The translations under genes were made by a program, and so were the position numbers. A DNA stretch of 64,000 nucleotides from Channallabes apus (Eukaryota; Chordata; Actinopteri; Siluriformes; Clariidae). This document shows, piece after piece, positions 40,341 through 52,126 of the stretch. The stretch spans positions 17,349,729 through 17,413,728 of the forward strand of contig CM060104.1 in the NCBI GenBank assembly GCA_030522415.1, read 5' to 3'. Every line of letters begins with the position of its first letter. Position 1 is the first letter of the stretch. Under the pieces are notes generated by a model. The model worked only from the letters and a program-made list of their open reading frames with translations. It did not search any database and had not been told where the DNA came from.

Positions 40341-40710
40341 TGTCAGGAACTAACCCGGGATGACCAGAAAGACGATAGCTTTAGCAGTTAGACCTGTAGC
40401 GTGAATGGTAAACCCAAACGCGGATGGACACGAGCGGGCAGGATAATCACGCGATTTGCTATAAGGACTCTCACAGTAAATGAGCAAAGGAAAGACACAA
40501 TCTAACCCTAGTCCTATAAACACACACTCAGTCTGAAAGTAAAGCCAAGGAAGTGAGTACTCACATGAACGGGAACGATTCCGAAATAGCCTGGGCATAA
40601 CTCAATGACAGAGCGATGTGCGGCGCCATCTTGTTTCCTTTTATGCTTTCAGGTTTGCGACCGTCTTACTTCCGGGTCCTAATGCCGGTCGCGGCTGAGT
40701 GCGCATGACA
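40341..40710 (-). repeat. Gypsy 5' LTR with TATA-like motif and predicted RNA start
   Basis: On the minus strand CATAAAAGG (40645-40637) lies about 29 nt before gctctgtcatt (from 40614). That segment would be the first bases of the RNA if transcription starts there. U3 is then about 96 bp. Confidence 0.85.
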
Positions 40711-40904
40711 AAATCTTTATAAAATGCAAGAATGTGATACAGGGATTAATAGGCTTCGGCTGGATTCTTCTGACAAACAACAAAATCCTACATCCATACG
40801 ACTTACCCTCTGTAAGGTCTCAAGAGACCTGGAGGGTTCTCTCAAAAACCTTTAAAAGGTCAATGTAGAGGTAACCCTAGATGCAGTACAGCACACAAGC
40901 ACAC

Positions 40905-41087
40905 TCACACACCCAGTAATGCATTACAGAAAGTATTTTGACTTCTGGTGGAAACTGGAGGAAACCCATCAAACACATGAAGAACTTGAAAACTCCATGC
41001 ACATAGACTGGAGGTGAGATTCAAACCCTCATCCCAGAAGGTGTGAGGCAACAGTGCTAACCACTAAGCACTACAGTATGCTGCCCA
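40905..41087 (-). repeat. Old HE1/V-SINE-like SINE
   Basis: Diverged copy: gaaactggaggaaaccc, aactccatgcacatagact, gtgagattcaaaccctc (box B complement), gcaacagtgctaaccacta (box A complement), ending gctgcc at 41085. No clean duplication seen. Confidence 0.65.
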
Positions 41088-41803
41088 AAAGCAACAATCA
41101 CTAGCATTTTGGTTGCACAATAAAATTTGAACATTAAGCTGCCTGATACAGACACATAAACAAATCTCATTGTATTTCAGAGCAGCAAAACATTACAGGG
41201 AATACTACTGAATTTCAGGGGGATGGAAATACATACAAGTACATTTTAATGAAAAAACAAACCCTTAACTTTTATAAATTACACTACATTATTAATTGAT
41301 TTAGTAAATTATAGTTGTCTTTGAATAGTGGTGTTTTAATAGAATTTACAGGGTTCACTCTGGAATTTTACATGACTTTCATTATCGAGGCTTGAACCCA
41401 ATGGAATAGGACTGAGGTTCAGGAAATTAGCTCTGGCAGAAAGTGAATATACTGTAGGCATCAGTGCCAGACATGGTGGATCAATAATTCATTGTATGCT
41501 CCATTAATCAGCCAAGAAGGGAAATAAACCATTTGTTACATGCAAAAAAATGTCCACCCATTTAATTAAATCTGCAGTTTGGATGTAGTCAAATAGGTGG
41601 GAAATCTGTCAGAGCACAGTCAAACACTTTAAAAAATTAATTAACATAATGTAGGCAAAGCACAAGGCCACTTGCAAATTTGAAGAGCCCAATGATGTTT
41701 TTGCTGTGGGATGTAATTCTTTCAATGAGGTAATAATTCAGGTCAATTCTAAAACACGCAACACTGAAAGACACACAGGCCCAGCTGGGGGCCTGGGCAG
41801 CAT

Positions 41804-41839
<36 letters not shown>

Positions 41840-42281
41840 CAGGAATTCTAACCCCTTTGATCTACACACAGACACCAGGTCATGTTAAGCTGCAAGAATA
41901 CAAGCCACCACACCATGATACCTGATGTGAGCTGTTACCCAGCTGTGGCTTCACGTCACACAATATAGTGATCATGTGATCATATTGAAATATTTGCTGC
42001 TATTTTTTCTTTTATACAATGGTGATTGCAGACATTGCAGAGAGACATTTGAAAGAGAATGTAAAATACCTGATCCTAAGATGACATCTGTATATCAGAA
42101 GATATGTATATTTAAGGACATTCTTAAATTTAAACATAAAATAACTTCTAGTGGGTTTTTGAAAACATATCAACATGCTGTTCTAATACACACACACACG
42201 CACACACACACACACACCAAATGTATCGACTTTACCGCATCCTCATTTATTGTTATATCAACTATTGAAGAATTAATACAA

Positions 42282-42321
<40 letters not shown>

Positions 42322-44099
42322 TTGCCTATTTTGGCAGGCCAGTGCCAGGTATTTGTTGAAATTCCACACACCCTGCAGGGAGAAATATGTTCCCTCCCTC
42401 TTGTCTCAGCCTTGGTGCCTGTCTATGTCCATCTTGTGTGCTCAAATACACAGCACATGCCTTGGACACCTTGAACACACAAACCTATGTCAGAAGTCCT
42501 GAGTGAACACGAAATGTGTCCATTAGACTATCTGCCATTGTTTGAATATGTAAACTTATGTACAAAATGATGGAACCAACTAAAAACACAAGATTATTAA
42601 TGAACATTTAATATAAGACTTACATAATGTAACTTAGATTTAAAAAGATGACATAGTGTATTCAGCTATCATCTTTTATTGGTTACTTTGTACCTTCCTT
42701 TTCATGACATTAGTTTATGATGTGATAAAAATCTGAGATTGATTTTTCAGGCCAGGAAGAAATATCTCCTCTTCCATTTTTTTTAATGTCTGCCAGAGAC
42801 TCAGCTAAGCTCCTGAAGCCACACTGACACACACTCTTTTCCCTCCATGGGATTAGATGTCTTTGAGGGTTGCCAATGTTGGTGTTGAGTGCTGGTGTGA
42901 AGTAGAAGAGTGTTGGTAATGTGTGTGTTGGCTCTAAAGTATGCTGGATGTGCAGATATGTGTGTGTTGGCTATGAAATGCATGCAGTTCTGTGGCTTGC
43001 GTGTGTCTGTATGTGTTGGCATGAGGACCGAATCTGAAGTCGTTGTCAGTAGCTCAAAAGAAGACAAAGCTATAACTCTTTCTCTCCAACTCTGCCCGGT
43101 GGCTTAGACACATGTTCCTTTCCACTGGACTGCCTTCATCCTATGAGTCATTCTCATTTTACAGGAAAGAGCATGTGTGGACTGACCAGCTCATGATACA
43201 TTTCTTTGGATGTTACTGCACATCTAAACTAGATCTAAACTACTACTGGATATGATTGTACTCTTACAAAAGTAGTTGTGTGTGCTTATTTACAAAGCAG
43301 ACCATTTGCTTCTTTGTTTCATTTAAAAGCAGCCCCTGTTACTTTTATTTCATTTAATATCTCAAATGCATTACAGATTAATTCACCATTTAGGCTTTAA
43401 ATGTGCTATTTCCTGTCCAACAGAGATCCCATAGCCTTCTATTTTACCACCTATATTTCTTTTTACACAGTATCTAAAGCTGTCATCTCCACTTCAATAA
43501 TATATGGCCTCAAAAGCTTATAAAATTTGGTTGGAAACAAATATCATACAGATCATCTGCATGATATGGGAATGAAGACATCTTTCAAACATTTTTTATC
43601 CATTAATGGTAATGTATTCCTGTATAGTCTTAGCAATGCAGTACAATATGTCATATGGTTTGAATGGTTTTGAGCTGTGGTTTGGATAGTAGCAAATATC
43701 AGAATGTTATCCAGCATTTTTCAAGCATGGTTAACCTATAATAAGGACTGAATCTAGTCTCTAGTGGGCAAACGGATTTTCAACGTGTTACTATTCATAC
43801 TGGGTTAATCATATAATTTAATCCTCAAGTAGGCCTGCCGTTTAATATGTGTCATAAATACTTTTGAGTGCCTAGAAGCCGACTTGTCTAAATAATCGTT
43901 TATATACCATCTTATTTTATTTGACATTTACAAATATTGCAATATGGTCATACTAATATGTAAAAAAATCTTTTTGCTATTTATTGAAATAATATTAATA
44001 AATGGTTATTAGATATGTTTTAAAATTATATATAGCGCATATTATCGGTTTGGACGATACAGAAGATCTAAGTCAACCATCCAGGTCGTTTGTAGTTAA
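41088..44099. other. Intergenic with short microsatellites
   Basis: No supported gene. GT run 41803-41838, CA run 42189-42217, CT run 42285-42319. The open frame at 42910-43107 and others are short and without family resemblance. Confidence 0.4.
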
Positions 44100-44280
44100 T
44101 TGATTAATTATATTATGTCGGGTTGGCTCCACCCACGTTCTTAGCACCACCCACTCACACGCAGTAATCAAATGAGTCAGAAGAGGAGGTGAACAAGGTG
44201 CATGAGTAGCTTCCCTCAGCAGCTCAGAGTTGTCCCAGTGAACTGCTTGTTTAGTCTATGAAGAAGGTAAAATATATTCT
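44100..44280 (+). promoter_or_regulatory. Possible upstream regulatory block
   Basis: GC-richer island in AT-rich sequence, with repeated ccaccc (44130-44155), an AP-1-type tgagtca (44173-44179) and a potential splice donor (gaag/gtaaaa near 44268). It could be a 5' noncoding exon or enhancer for uts2r, 1.9 kb downstream. Weak evidence. Confidence 0.2.
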
Positions 44281-45624
44281 AAATAAAAACGTACTATAAA
44301 GTAGTATACAGTCGGATTTTTATTTATAACGGACACGTTTTTGAAATGGAAAGTCACCAGGGAAACGTTGAGAAGCCTCCCTGTCGTGCTGCGGTTTTGG
44401 AAAGGCCAGTGCACAGTGAGTGGGTCATGACCATCTGAGCTCTGCAGCCGGAGGTAAACGCAGTTACACTGCCTTAATAATGTCAGAACCTTTGTTAACT
44501 GCTGCTGTCTTGATCCTGCACAAAATAAAACAGTAGAATGTTGATAAATGTATGTCACTGCTCAGGCTTGTGCTACCCTCATGGCACTGGGTTGTTTTAA
44601 TAAAGCCTGACAGTTCTTAATCATTAGTAATGATGATAGATTTTGCTTTGATAGACTGAAGTCATTTTCAATTCATTTTTAGTGTGGATAAAACGAAATA
44701 GCGAACGATCCGTTTTTACAAATCTTTTCTATGCCATTGATTTATTTTTAAATTATCATTATTTTAAATCAACGTTAACAAGTTGCAGTGTGATTTTAAT
44801 TGTCTGTTCTAAAAATGTTTTCATCAGAAATAAACATGGAGTGCTTACAAGCAGTTTATTGTTAAACGTAAAAGCAATAAACACGTGTGCGGATAATACA
44901 CAATACAAATTATATATCCGAATATATAAATTATTTCTTACATTTATATTGTAAAATCTGTCCAAATATTGAATAGAAATTGAATAAAAATATTAATACG
45001 TGATGTGTTATGGCTTGATGTTCTTGGAGATAACTTAAAATTTAAACATTTTTACTTTTAAATAAACACTTAACTCGGGAATCACTTGGCTGTCCTTTAT
45101 GCCACCCCACTTAGAAATTAGAGCTATAAGAGGCGCAGTAATTGAGCGTGTATGTGTGTCAGCTGGTTCCCCCCGTTAGCCCTGCTGAACCCTAAGGAGA
45201 GTCACCATGCGGCCCCCCAAAATTCCTCGAGTTTAAATGCGCACTCCCGCCGGGCTTTAATCTCCTCACAGCTAATGTTACACACTGACTGGTGAAAAAT
45301 AGACATCTATGTCTGATCTCAAAGCCAAAGGAATATTAAAGCTAATCGATACTAATGAACTAGAGTTTACAAATGGATAAAACTAACGTGTCAACTATTA
45401 GCATCTAATCATTTCAGTGGAATGAGTTAAACAGCCTACAGACATGATGAGCACAACGACTGTATGCTGTATTCCCAAATAAGGCGTACATTTGTTGCGC
45501 GTTGTTTCTTTTCTTCTTTTTCTCTGCAGTTATTCACTTTTTCGTCTCGTCGGGATGATCGAGTTTGTAAAGGAACTGCAAAGTTCACGTATTTAATAAT
45601 TACTACACTTATTTCTCTCCTCAC

Positions 45625-45715
45625 TATCAGGACGCATGAGGCGATTTAACGCGGCTCAGCGCGTAATGCAAGCGCGTGCACCGATCCGGAGCATTAGTAT
45701 ACGGCTTATAATAAT
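45625..45715 (+). promoter_or_regulatory. CpG cluster, candidate uts2r promoter
   Basis: About ten CpGs in roughly 80 bases (gacgc, aacgcgg, cagcgcg, agcgcg, ccgatccgg), followed by a TATA-like ttataata (45707-45714). It is about 400 bases before the uts2r ATG. The surrounding sequence is CpG-poor. Function inferred from position only. Confidence 0.3.
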
Positions 45716-46111
45716 TAACTGTATGAAGTATAAAAAATAATAATAATAAAAATTAAAAATTATCATAGAACACAATGTATATTTTAATTAATATTTTACA
45801 CGAATTAAATATCTATAATTAAAAGACCGATACAACCTCATGACTGCAGTGATAAGTACCAATTTTACTCTAAAATTATAAATATCTCAATTGTTTTGTA
45901 ATAAATAATTAAAAATATATTAAAGTTACTCTTACTCTGTTTTTCTATTTTCCTATCCCTTTTCCCCTTTAGTTTTTCTAATAGAGTACTAAAATTACCC
46001 CTCTAAATAATCTAACCCTATAGCATTCACAAAACTCTTCATTCTGTAATTTCCCATTAACATTACTATTTGAGCTTGAGTGTTTACTGAAGCATCTTCG
46101 TTCCAAGCCAA

Positions 46112-47266
46112 ATGGAAGACTCAGGCTTGGATTCCCTCTTCTCTTCCCCCGCTCCATCTTATACCTTTTCTTTCCTTTCTAACCTGTCCACTCCTTCATC
46201 GTCTCCCTCAGTTTATCCATCCCCTAGTGTAGCCTCCACAGCACTTTTTTGTTTCTTTCTATCACTCCTTTCCCTTCTGGGCATTCTGGGAAACCTCTAC
46301 ACACTGGGGCTGCTCATTCAGCGCCGCAGGGCCCCCCGAAGGAGGTGCAGTGTGTCACCAAGCTGCTGTTTGACTCCCGCTTGCCTTAGAAGCCTTTCCC
46401 CTTCTCACTCTCCTACTTCCTCCCCTACCTTGTCCTCCTCGTCTTCTTCTTCACTTCATTTGCAGGTTCTGAGTCTGGCTTTGGCAGATCTGCTTTACCT
46501 CTCCACAGCCCCCTTTATCGTTTATGACAGCCTGGCATCTGATTGGGCCTTTGGTGAACTCGGCTGCCGCCTCCTGCTCAGCTTGGACCTGCTCACTATG
46601 CACGCTAGCATCTTCACACTGACTGCAATGAGTCTGGACCGATACCGTGCAGTTGCAGACCCACTTGCTGCCTCTTCAGCTCCTACCTCAGGCTTGCGGC
46701 GAGTGGTTCTGGCATGGGGCCTTGCTGTGGCACTCAGCCTACCCATGATGATCACACTGCACCTGGAGGATGGAGAAAACCAGGAGGGCAAGCTATGTGT
46801 TCCAGCATGGGATGAGCAAAGCTCTAAAGCTTACCTCAGTGTACTATTCTGCACCAGCATCCTAGGACCAGGCTTGGCCATTGGAGGTCTGTATGCAGCC
46901 CTGGGGCGTCACTACTGGGTTTCACAGACACAGTTCGCCTGGGCTGGTGGATGTAGTGCCAACCCACCCCGTACTCCAAGACCCAAAGTCCTTCTTCTCA
47001 TTCTGGGAATTGTACTTGCATTCTGGGCCTGTTTCCTCCCATTCTGGATCTGGCAGTTGCTACCACTTTATCGTCCAGATATTCTACGTGTAGTACCAGT
47101 AGGCACACAGGTCACTGTGAACCGGATTCTAACAGGACTGACATATGGGAACTCATGTGTAAATCCATTTTTTTACACATTACTGACAGGAAAGCGCCAC
47201 CGGACCAGCAGGCAGACGATAAGCACAGCTGCTCCATTCTGCCAAAAAGGAAGATCTGTTCACTAG
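46112..47266 (+). CDS. uts2r: Urotensin II receptor-like class A GPCR, single exon
   Basis: Plasma-membrane receptor for urotensin II/URP peptides, coupling to Gq in known members. 384 aa, ATG in a fair context (gccaaATGG). N-glycosylation site Asn24. TM1 44-69 with GNLYTL (Asn61), TM2 with SLALADLLYL (Asp125), Cys152-Cys229 disulfide, TM3 LDLLTMHASIFTLTAMS with Asp159 at the peptide-lysine contact position, DRY 176-178, TM5 SVLFCTSILGPGLAIGGL, TM6 GIVLAFWACFLPFWIWQLL, and TM7 LTYGNSCVNPFFYTLLT (NPxxY 351-355). TM3, TM6 and TM7 strings are hallmarks of UT receptors. Odd: the first intracellular loop (about 70-115) is enlarged to about 45 residues, with a Ser-rich run, where family members have about a dozen. 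The C-tail is short. Teleosts have several UT receptor paralogues and I cannot say which this is. Confidence 0.88.
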   Translation: MEDSGLDSLFSSPAPSYTFSFLSNLSTPSSSPSVYPSPSVASTALFCFFLSLLSLLGILGNLYTLGLLIQRRRAPRRRCSVSPSCCLTPACLRSLSPSHSPTSSPTLSSSSSSSLHLQVLSLALADLLYLSTAPFIVYDSLASDWAFGELGCRLLLSLDLLTMHASIFTLTAMSLDRYRAVADPLAASSAPTSGLRRVVLAWGLAVALSLPMMITLHLEDGENQEGKLCVPAWDEQSSKAYLSVLFCTSILGPGLAIGGLYAALGRHYWVSQTQFAWAGGCSANPPRTPRPKVLLLILGIVLAFWACFLPFWIWQLLPLYRPDILRVVPVGTQVTVNRILTGLTYGNSCVNPFFYTLLTGKRHRTSRQTISTAAPFCQKGRSVH

Positions 47267-48217
47267 TGAAAGGCTTTACATGCTTAGAAATAATTGCACT
47301 TTTCAGTTTCCCTTTGTCATTATTATATACGGTACATTATTCATGTATAATATATTGAGTAATCATCCCCAATTTACAGTAGGCACACGTCAGGATTATA
47401 CCATTCATTTGCAGGGTTAAATAATTTACTTTACTAGCTTTTAGTAAAAGCATATGATTAACAGATAATGAGCAGACAGCTAATAATCACATAGTATTGG
47501 ACATAACCTTGCAAAACATCTGTTTAAAGAGACACTTAAGGGAAAACATTAAAGAGCTAACAAGTTTTGACATGATTTGTAACTTGCCCAAAGGGATTTT
47601 TCACTACAGGTGTGAAGCATTTTAAAACCAAATTGGTTTATTGGCCCTGGTGAAAGGAAAGGCCAGATATTAAATTAGGCTCAAAGCTAAAGAACAATTC
47701 CCATTGGAATTCACTCTTTAAAGAGGATAAATATTAGTCTTGTCCATTCTTTTAGGATTTGTAAATGTGTATCAGTTGACACAAAGCATTTCAGTTATTG
47801 TATTGCTCTGTTTTATCTTTGTATGTTAATAATTTCTCATTTATTCTGTTTGTTTCTAAGCTTTTGTTTCACTTAATACACGTTTTTCACCAGTAAATCA
47901 GCAGTAATATAGATATTGTAATAATGATACAGTTTCCCTGCAGAAAAATCTTGTTCTACTGGTGTTACTTTACTGAATGCTTGGATTTAATGAAATTATT
48001 TGGAAACATATTGCATTCTGTAACAGAAGATGTTTGCCTAGAAAGTATTAGATGATATTTGTTAAATGCGAACTCAATCTGATTCTTTAAAGCCTCAGAC
48101 TTGGTTTGCCTTTTACTGCAAACTGAATTTATTTTTGCCTTTTCTCTGCATTGCTTTGCACAAAGCATAGTCGCAAATATTCATATACATGCATTTTATA
48201 TATATTTTATATATTTA
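47267..48217. other. 3' flank of uts2r, nothing recognised
   Basis: AT-rich; probably includes the 3' UTR. No clear AATAAA was found close to the stop. Confidence 0.3.
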
Positions 48218-48219
48218 TA

Positions 48220-48708
48220 CAGTACAGGCCAAAAGATTGGACACACCTTCACTCATTCAATGTGTTTTCTTTATTTTCATAAACATTTATATTGGTAGAT
48301 TCTCACTGAAGGCATCAAAACTATGAATGAACACATGTGGAGTTATGTACTTAACAAAAAAAGGTGAAATAACTGAAAACATGTTTTATATTCTAGTTTC
48401 TTCAAAATAGACACCCTTTGCTCTCATTACTGCTTTGCACACTCTTGGCATTCTCTTGATGAGCTTCAAGAGGTCGTCACCTGAAATGGTTTCCAACAGT
48501 CTTGAAGGAGTTCCCAGAGGTGTTTAGCACTTGTTGGCCCCTTTGCCTTCACTCTGCGGTCCAGTTCACCCCAAACCATCTCGATTGGGTTTAGGTCCGG
48601 TGATTGTTTTTATGCCTTCAGTGAGAATGTAAATGGTCTTGAAAATAAAGACAACACATTGCACATTGACAGATAGATGAGAAGGTGTGTCCAAACTTTT
48701 GGCCTGTA

Positions 48709-48711
<3 letters not shown>
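48220..48711 (-). mobile_element. Tc1-type deletion derivative, 492 bp
   Basis: TA flanks at 48218-48219 and 48712-48713. Ends cagtacaggccaaaagattg and ccaaacttttggcctgtact+g are inverted repeats. The minus strand inside keeps only the transposase C-terminal end: NPIEMVWGELDRRVKAKG (includes the catalytic Glu), then LWELLQDCWK and LIKRMPRVCKAVMRAKG. The N-terminal and first two Asp regions are deleted. Confidence 0.88.

Positions 48712-48762
<51 letters not shown>
48712..48762. repeat. TA microsatellite
   Basis: TA run directly after the Tc1 derivative. The following 48775-48808 (cattctataccgctttatcc-like) resembles the tail of the HE1/V-SINE-like family. Confidence 0.85.
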
Positions 48763-48764
<2 letters not shown>

Positions 48765-48808
48765 CATAAATTTTTTCATTCATATTCTATACCGCTTTAT
48801 CCTTCATA

Positions 48809-50559
48809 TATTATAGATAAATAAAAAAATATGCCTTTTATACTGATGCCTGTGAAATAGTTCATGGTTCTGTCCCAAAAGTGTTTAAGCATTAAATCAT
48901 CCCCTATTCGTAGGATTTAAGAATGCCAAAGATAAAATGTTGCATAGAATAAATATTCATCCATTATATTCAATACAATGAGAAACAAGAAAGGGCACAA
49001 ACTTAGAAATATGTAAAAAAACTATAATAAAGTATAATTTTTTATTAATTAACAAATAACCTGTTATAATATAGATTTTTTTTTCTCGATCTGTTGAATA
49101 GCATGACTTTAATTGGGTCTGTATTTTTTTTTTTTTTTTTGCGATTGCATTTTGTTACAATCTCAGTAAATGCTGAATCTCAGTATGTGACTTATAGATT
49201 ATGTAAATTCCCATTCTCTAACTTCTAGCCAAATATATTGATATAACTTATATATTCTATGTTATTTTGCTATTTGGGTTCAATATACGTATTCGGACAA
49301 ATTTGTGATTAAATTAAGTCAGGCGTGATTTACAAATATACTGAATACATAGTTTTACTGCAGGTTGTCAGTTGACACTACGTATATAACTGTTTGCACT
49401 AAATTAATTTATCGCATGCATGTGATGGGCTTATGTGAGTAACAAGTGGGTGAGAGAGCTTGTGTCTTGTCTGTAAATGTTTGAATGGCACCATGGTGTC
49501 AGTCTGCATGAAAACCCCTTATGCGCATGAACACTTTGTGTAACAGTGATATTTGTAAAATTGTCTGTATGTCTTCATTTTGTTATTACATACAGTATAT
49601 TTCATATAGGGATCCCAAAAAAAAAACTTTCTTGTCTGCATTCAAATGATCACAATTCTTTAATCACAGTAGAGTTACATTTAATCAACAAAAAGACAAA
49701 CAAAAATTATAATAAATACACCGTAATCAGAACATACTACATGAGAAGTAACCTCTGTTTCACTCTGTCCTTTCTTTACTTTAGCATGTGTTTCCATTTA
49801 CCTGGGACGTGTTAGGTAGTGTTCGTACTTCGTTCCTTGTGAAGCCAGCATGGATCCTCCAATGCCAGACTGGCTTCAGATCACTAATAAATACGGAGGT
49901 CAGCGCATTTCTGTGGAACAAAGTGGTCTCTAAGTCAGCTTCTTTTTGCTGATCATCAGCAGCTTTTATGAATCTGTCCTACCTAATCTATTTCATTTTC
50001 TCCAGTGCAATGAGTGTGAATAATTTGGTAGGCCAGTAATACTTTATCTTACCAGGAAGATAATTAAAGTTCTATATTTAATACCGTCTTCAGGAGTTTA
50101 ACAGTGGCAAAGTTATTATAGCATTTTGTCTAATCCCCCCCCCTTTCCTCTCCCAATGCTAGACTGAAAGATTAAGTGTGTGATAAACCTTAAGCACATG
50201 TATTTACCCACTGGGTCCAAACAGAGAAAAATATTGTCCTGGGGAGGTTGATAAATCTATAAGCTGTCAGTTTATGTTGGTAGACACAAGACTCAGCACC
50301 GTATAACGCTCCAACAATAACCACCGAGACTATATTTGCACAAAATGTCTTATTTTGTCGGAGGTAGTGGCTTGCAGGACACAGGCTACAGAAGGATGTA
50401 AAGGCCACATATATTTTCATTTCCAAGCTGTATTTTTGTACTATCTGCGCATTTCAGTGATTGAATCCATGTCCTTTTCCTGAGTGTCTTTCCATTCACC
50501 ACCCATTATTCCTCCTCCCTTAATAGTCCACACCTCCTGTTTCTGCTCTATGTTTGTAG
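48809..50559. other. Intergenic, no supported gene
   Basis: AT-rich. A short frame at 49850-49933 (ATG in a good context, MDPPMPDWLQITNKYGG…, 27 residues) is noted but not recognised. Confidence 0.3.
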
Positions 50560-50690
50560 CTCAGGCAGGTGCCCCTCCTCTGGGCGGCTCATTCAGGAAA
50601 GGCCCCCGCTGGGCAGACGAGACTAGGCCGAAGTTTGGCCCAGGCCCCTGCTGAGACAGTATAAGAGGCTCCCTTCTCCTAGGCACACAC
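50560..50690 (+). promoter_or_regulatory. GC-rich block with TATA box
   Basis: Unusually GC-rich for the region (gcccctcctctgggcggctc, ggcccccgctgggcagacga, tggcccaggcccctgctgag), ending in cagTATAAGAgg (50658-50668). This layout resembles a TATA-type promoter on the plus strand, but no gene is identified downstream. Confidence 0.3.
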
Positions 50691-51521
50691 ATGCAAACAT
50701 ACTGAAATTCTATTTCCCCATCTGTTTTCCCTCTTTCAATCTTTCTGTATCTTTCCCTCTCCCTCTATGTTTCTCTTGCTGCATATATATAAAATATAAT
50801 CTTAGGCTCCTGGCATTGTCCAAGCCAAAATAAAAGCCCACAATGAGATTATACATTAGTGCTGAGTACACTATTACTATAAGCCTTGTTCACACAGACA
50901 CTCCAGAATATTTGTTTCATTTTACTGTAAATCTTGCTGATGGAAAAAGAAAAAAAAAAGCATTCATCCAAATCCTGATATCAACCTGTGAACAGGCAGG
51001 AAGCAGACAGCCAAGTGGCTCTTTGTGGATCCTGGGGCTCCATCAGTAAAATTGCTGCCCTGTGCTGCCCCACCCCTGAGTCTTCACACTTCAGTGTCAG
51101 CCACCACGATCAGACGAAGGCACTGACCGCCCTCTTCAGAGGCCAGAGGTTACATAAACGGACATCGGCCCCTTCTGTTCTCACCCTGGCTCTGACCAGA
51201 AGAACTGAAAAAAAAGAAAAAGCCTTGTCTACACTGCTCCCTTGTTTCATTTAACTCTTCGCTTATCGATTATCTACTTGTTTGTGGCTTATCTTCTCGT
51301 CTTTCTATATTGGCTTCCCTCTTTTAGGTGATTGTATGAGTATCGAATTGAAAACATCAAAAAACATTCTTTTATTAGTTAACATACTATACTGTACATT
51401 GAACACAAAGATGATGTGTATGTAGAACAGGTCAAAATTATAGTTTACTTGCCGTGACAGTAAGAATCTTTTAATATTTTGTGGTCACAAAAGAATTAAT
51501 TCTGTCTAATACTTGTTGGGT
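50691..51521. other. Possible transcribed region after the TATA block
   Basis: Pyrimidine-rich then moderately GC-rich (51000-51200). Frames such as 50988-51254 (88 aa) have no recognised domain. It could be noncoding or a 5' exon. Confidence 0.2.
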
Positions 51522-51524
51522 AGG

Positions 51525-51850
51525 TGACATGGTGGTTTAGTGGATAGCACTGTTGCCTTGCACCACCAGGGTCCGGGTTCAATTCCTGGCCAAGCTCGAG
51601 TACCGTCTCTGTGTGCATGGAGTTTGCATGTTCTCCGCGTGCTTGGTGGGTTTCCTTCGGGTACTCCGGTTTCCTCCTCAAGACATGTAGGTTAGGTTAA
51701 ATGGTGTCCTCAAATTGCCCATAGTGTGTGTATGTTTGTGTGCCCTGCGGTGGATTGGCACCCTGTCTAGGGTGTACCCTGCCTCGTGCCCCAAGTCTCC
51801 TGGGATAGGCTCCAGACTCTCCGTGATCCTGAATACAGGATTAAGCAGTA
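51525..51850 (+). repeat. HE1/V-SINE-like SINE, full length
   Basis: The head acatggtggtttagtggata and gggttcaattcc give tRNA boxes A and B. The body gtgtgcatggagtttgcatg and tttccttcgggtactccggt matches the complementary strand of the copy at 1-232. The 3' part is ggattggcaccctgtctagg, ctgggataggctccag, ending tacaggattaagcagtaatg. Confidence 0.85.
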
Positions 51851-51860
51851 ATGACGAATG

Positions 51861-52124
51861 CTACCTAAGCTTTGGATATTTATCCTATAGAAAACTACTA
51901 CACTGCAAGCATGGACAGCTATATAATGCAAGCATGATATGTTCAACCTCTCCTATATACACTTTCCCCTGTAACTGTTCTAATTTTAACTTTTCTAGTT
52001 GTTAGACAGTGGTACACTAGCCACCCTTATATGCAATCCATCTTCCTCCCACCATTTAATATATTCTACAATTCAATGCAGTTTCAATATTCAGCAGTTT
52101 ACTATTAAAAACATGCTGTGTATT
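51861..52124. other. Intergenic, nothing recognised
   Basis: Short AT-rich spacer. Confidence 0.3.
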
Positions 52125-52126
52125 TA

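Larger units (their letters stand above)
36529..40710 (-). mobile_element. Chromovirus-type Ty3/Gypsy retrotransposon with both LTRs
   Basis: Both LTRs are 370 bp (36529-36898, 40341-40710) and start TG and end CA, apart from one changed terminal base in the left copy. A 5-bp duplication aaatc flanks it (36524-36528, 40711-40715). On the minus strand the order is primer site, gag, RT-RNase H, integrase, chromodomain. The protease, integrase zinc-finger and chromodomain core are deleted and frames are broken. I count seven LTR mismatches in 370, so the insertion is fairly recent. Its lineage is suggested by the self-complementary primer site and the chromodomain (Tf1/sushi group). Confidence 0.95.

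Noticed and set aside
49850..49933. Short frame MDPPMPDWLQ… with a good start context
   Set aside because: Only 27 residues, no family recognised, and no clear splice donor before the stop; insufficient for a gene call.
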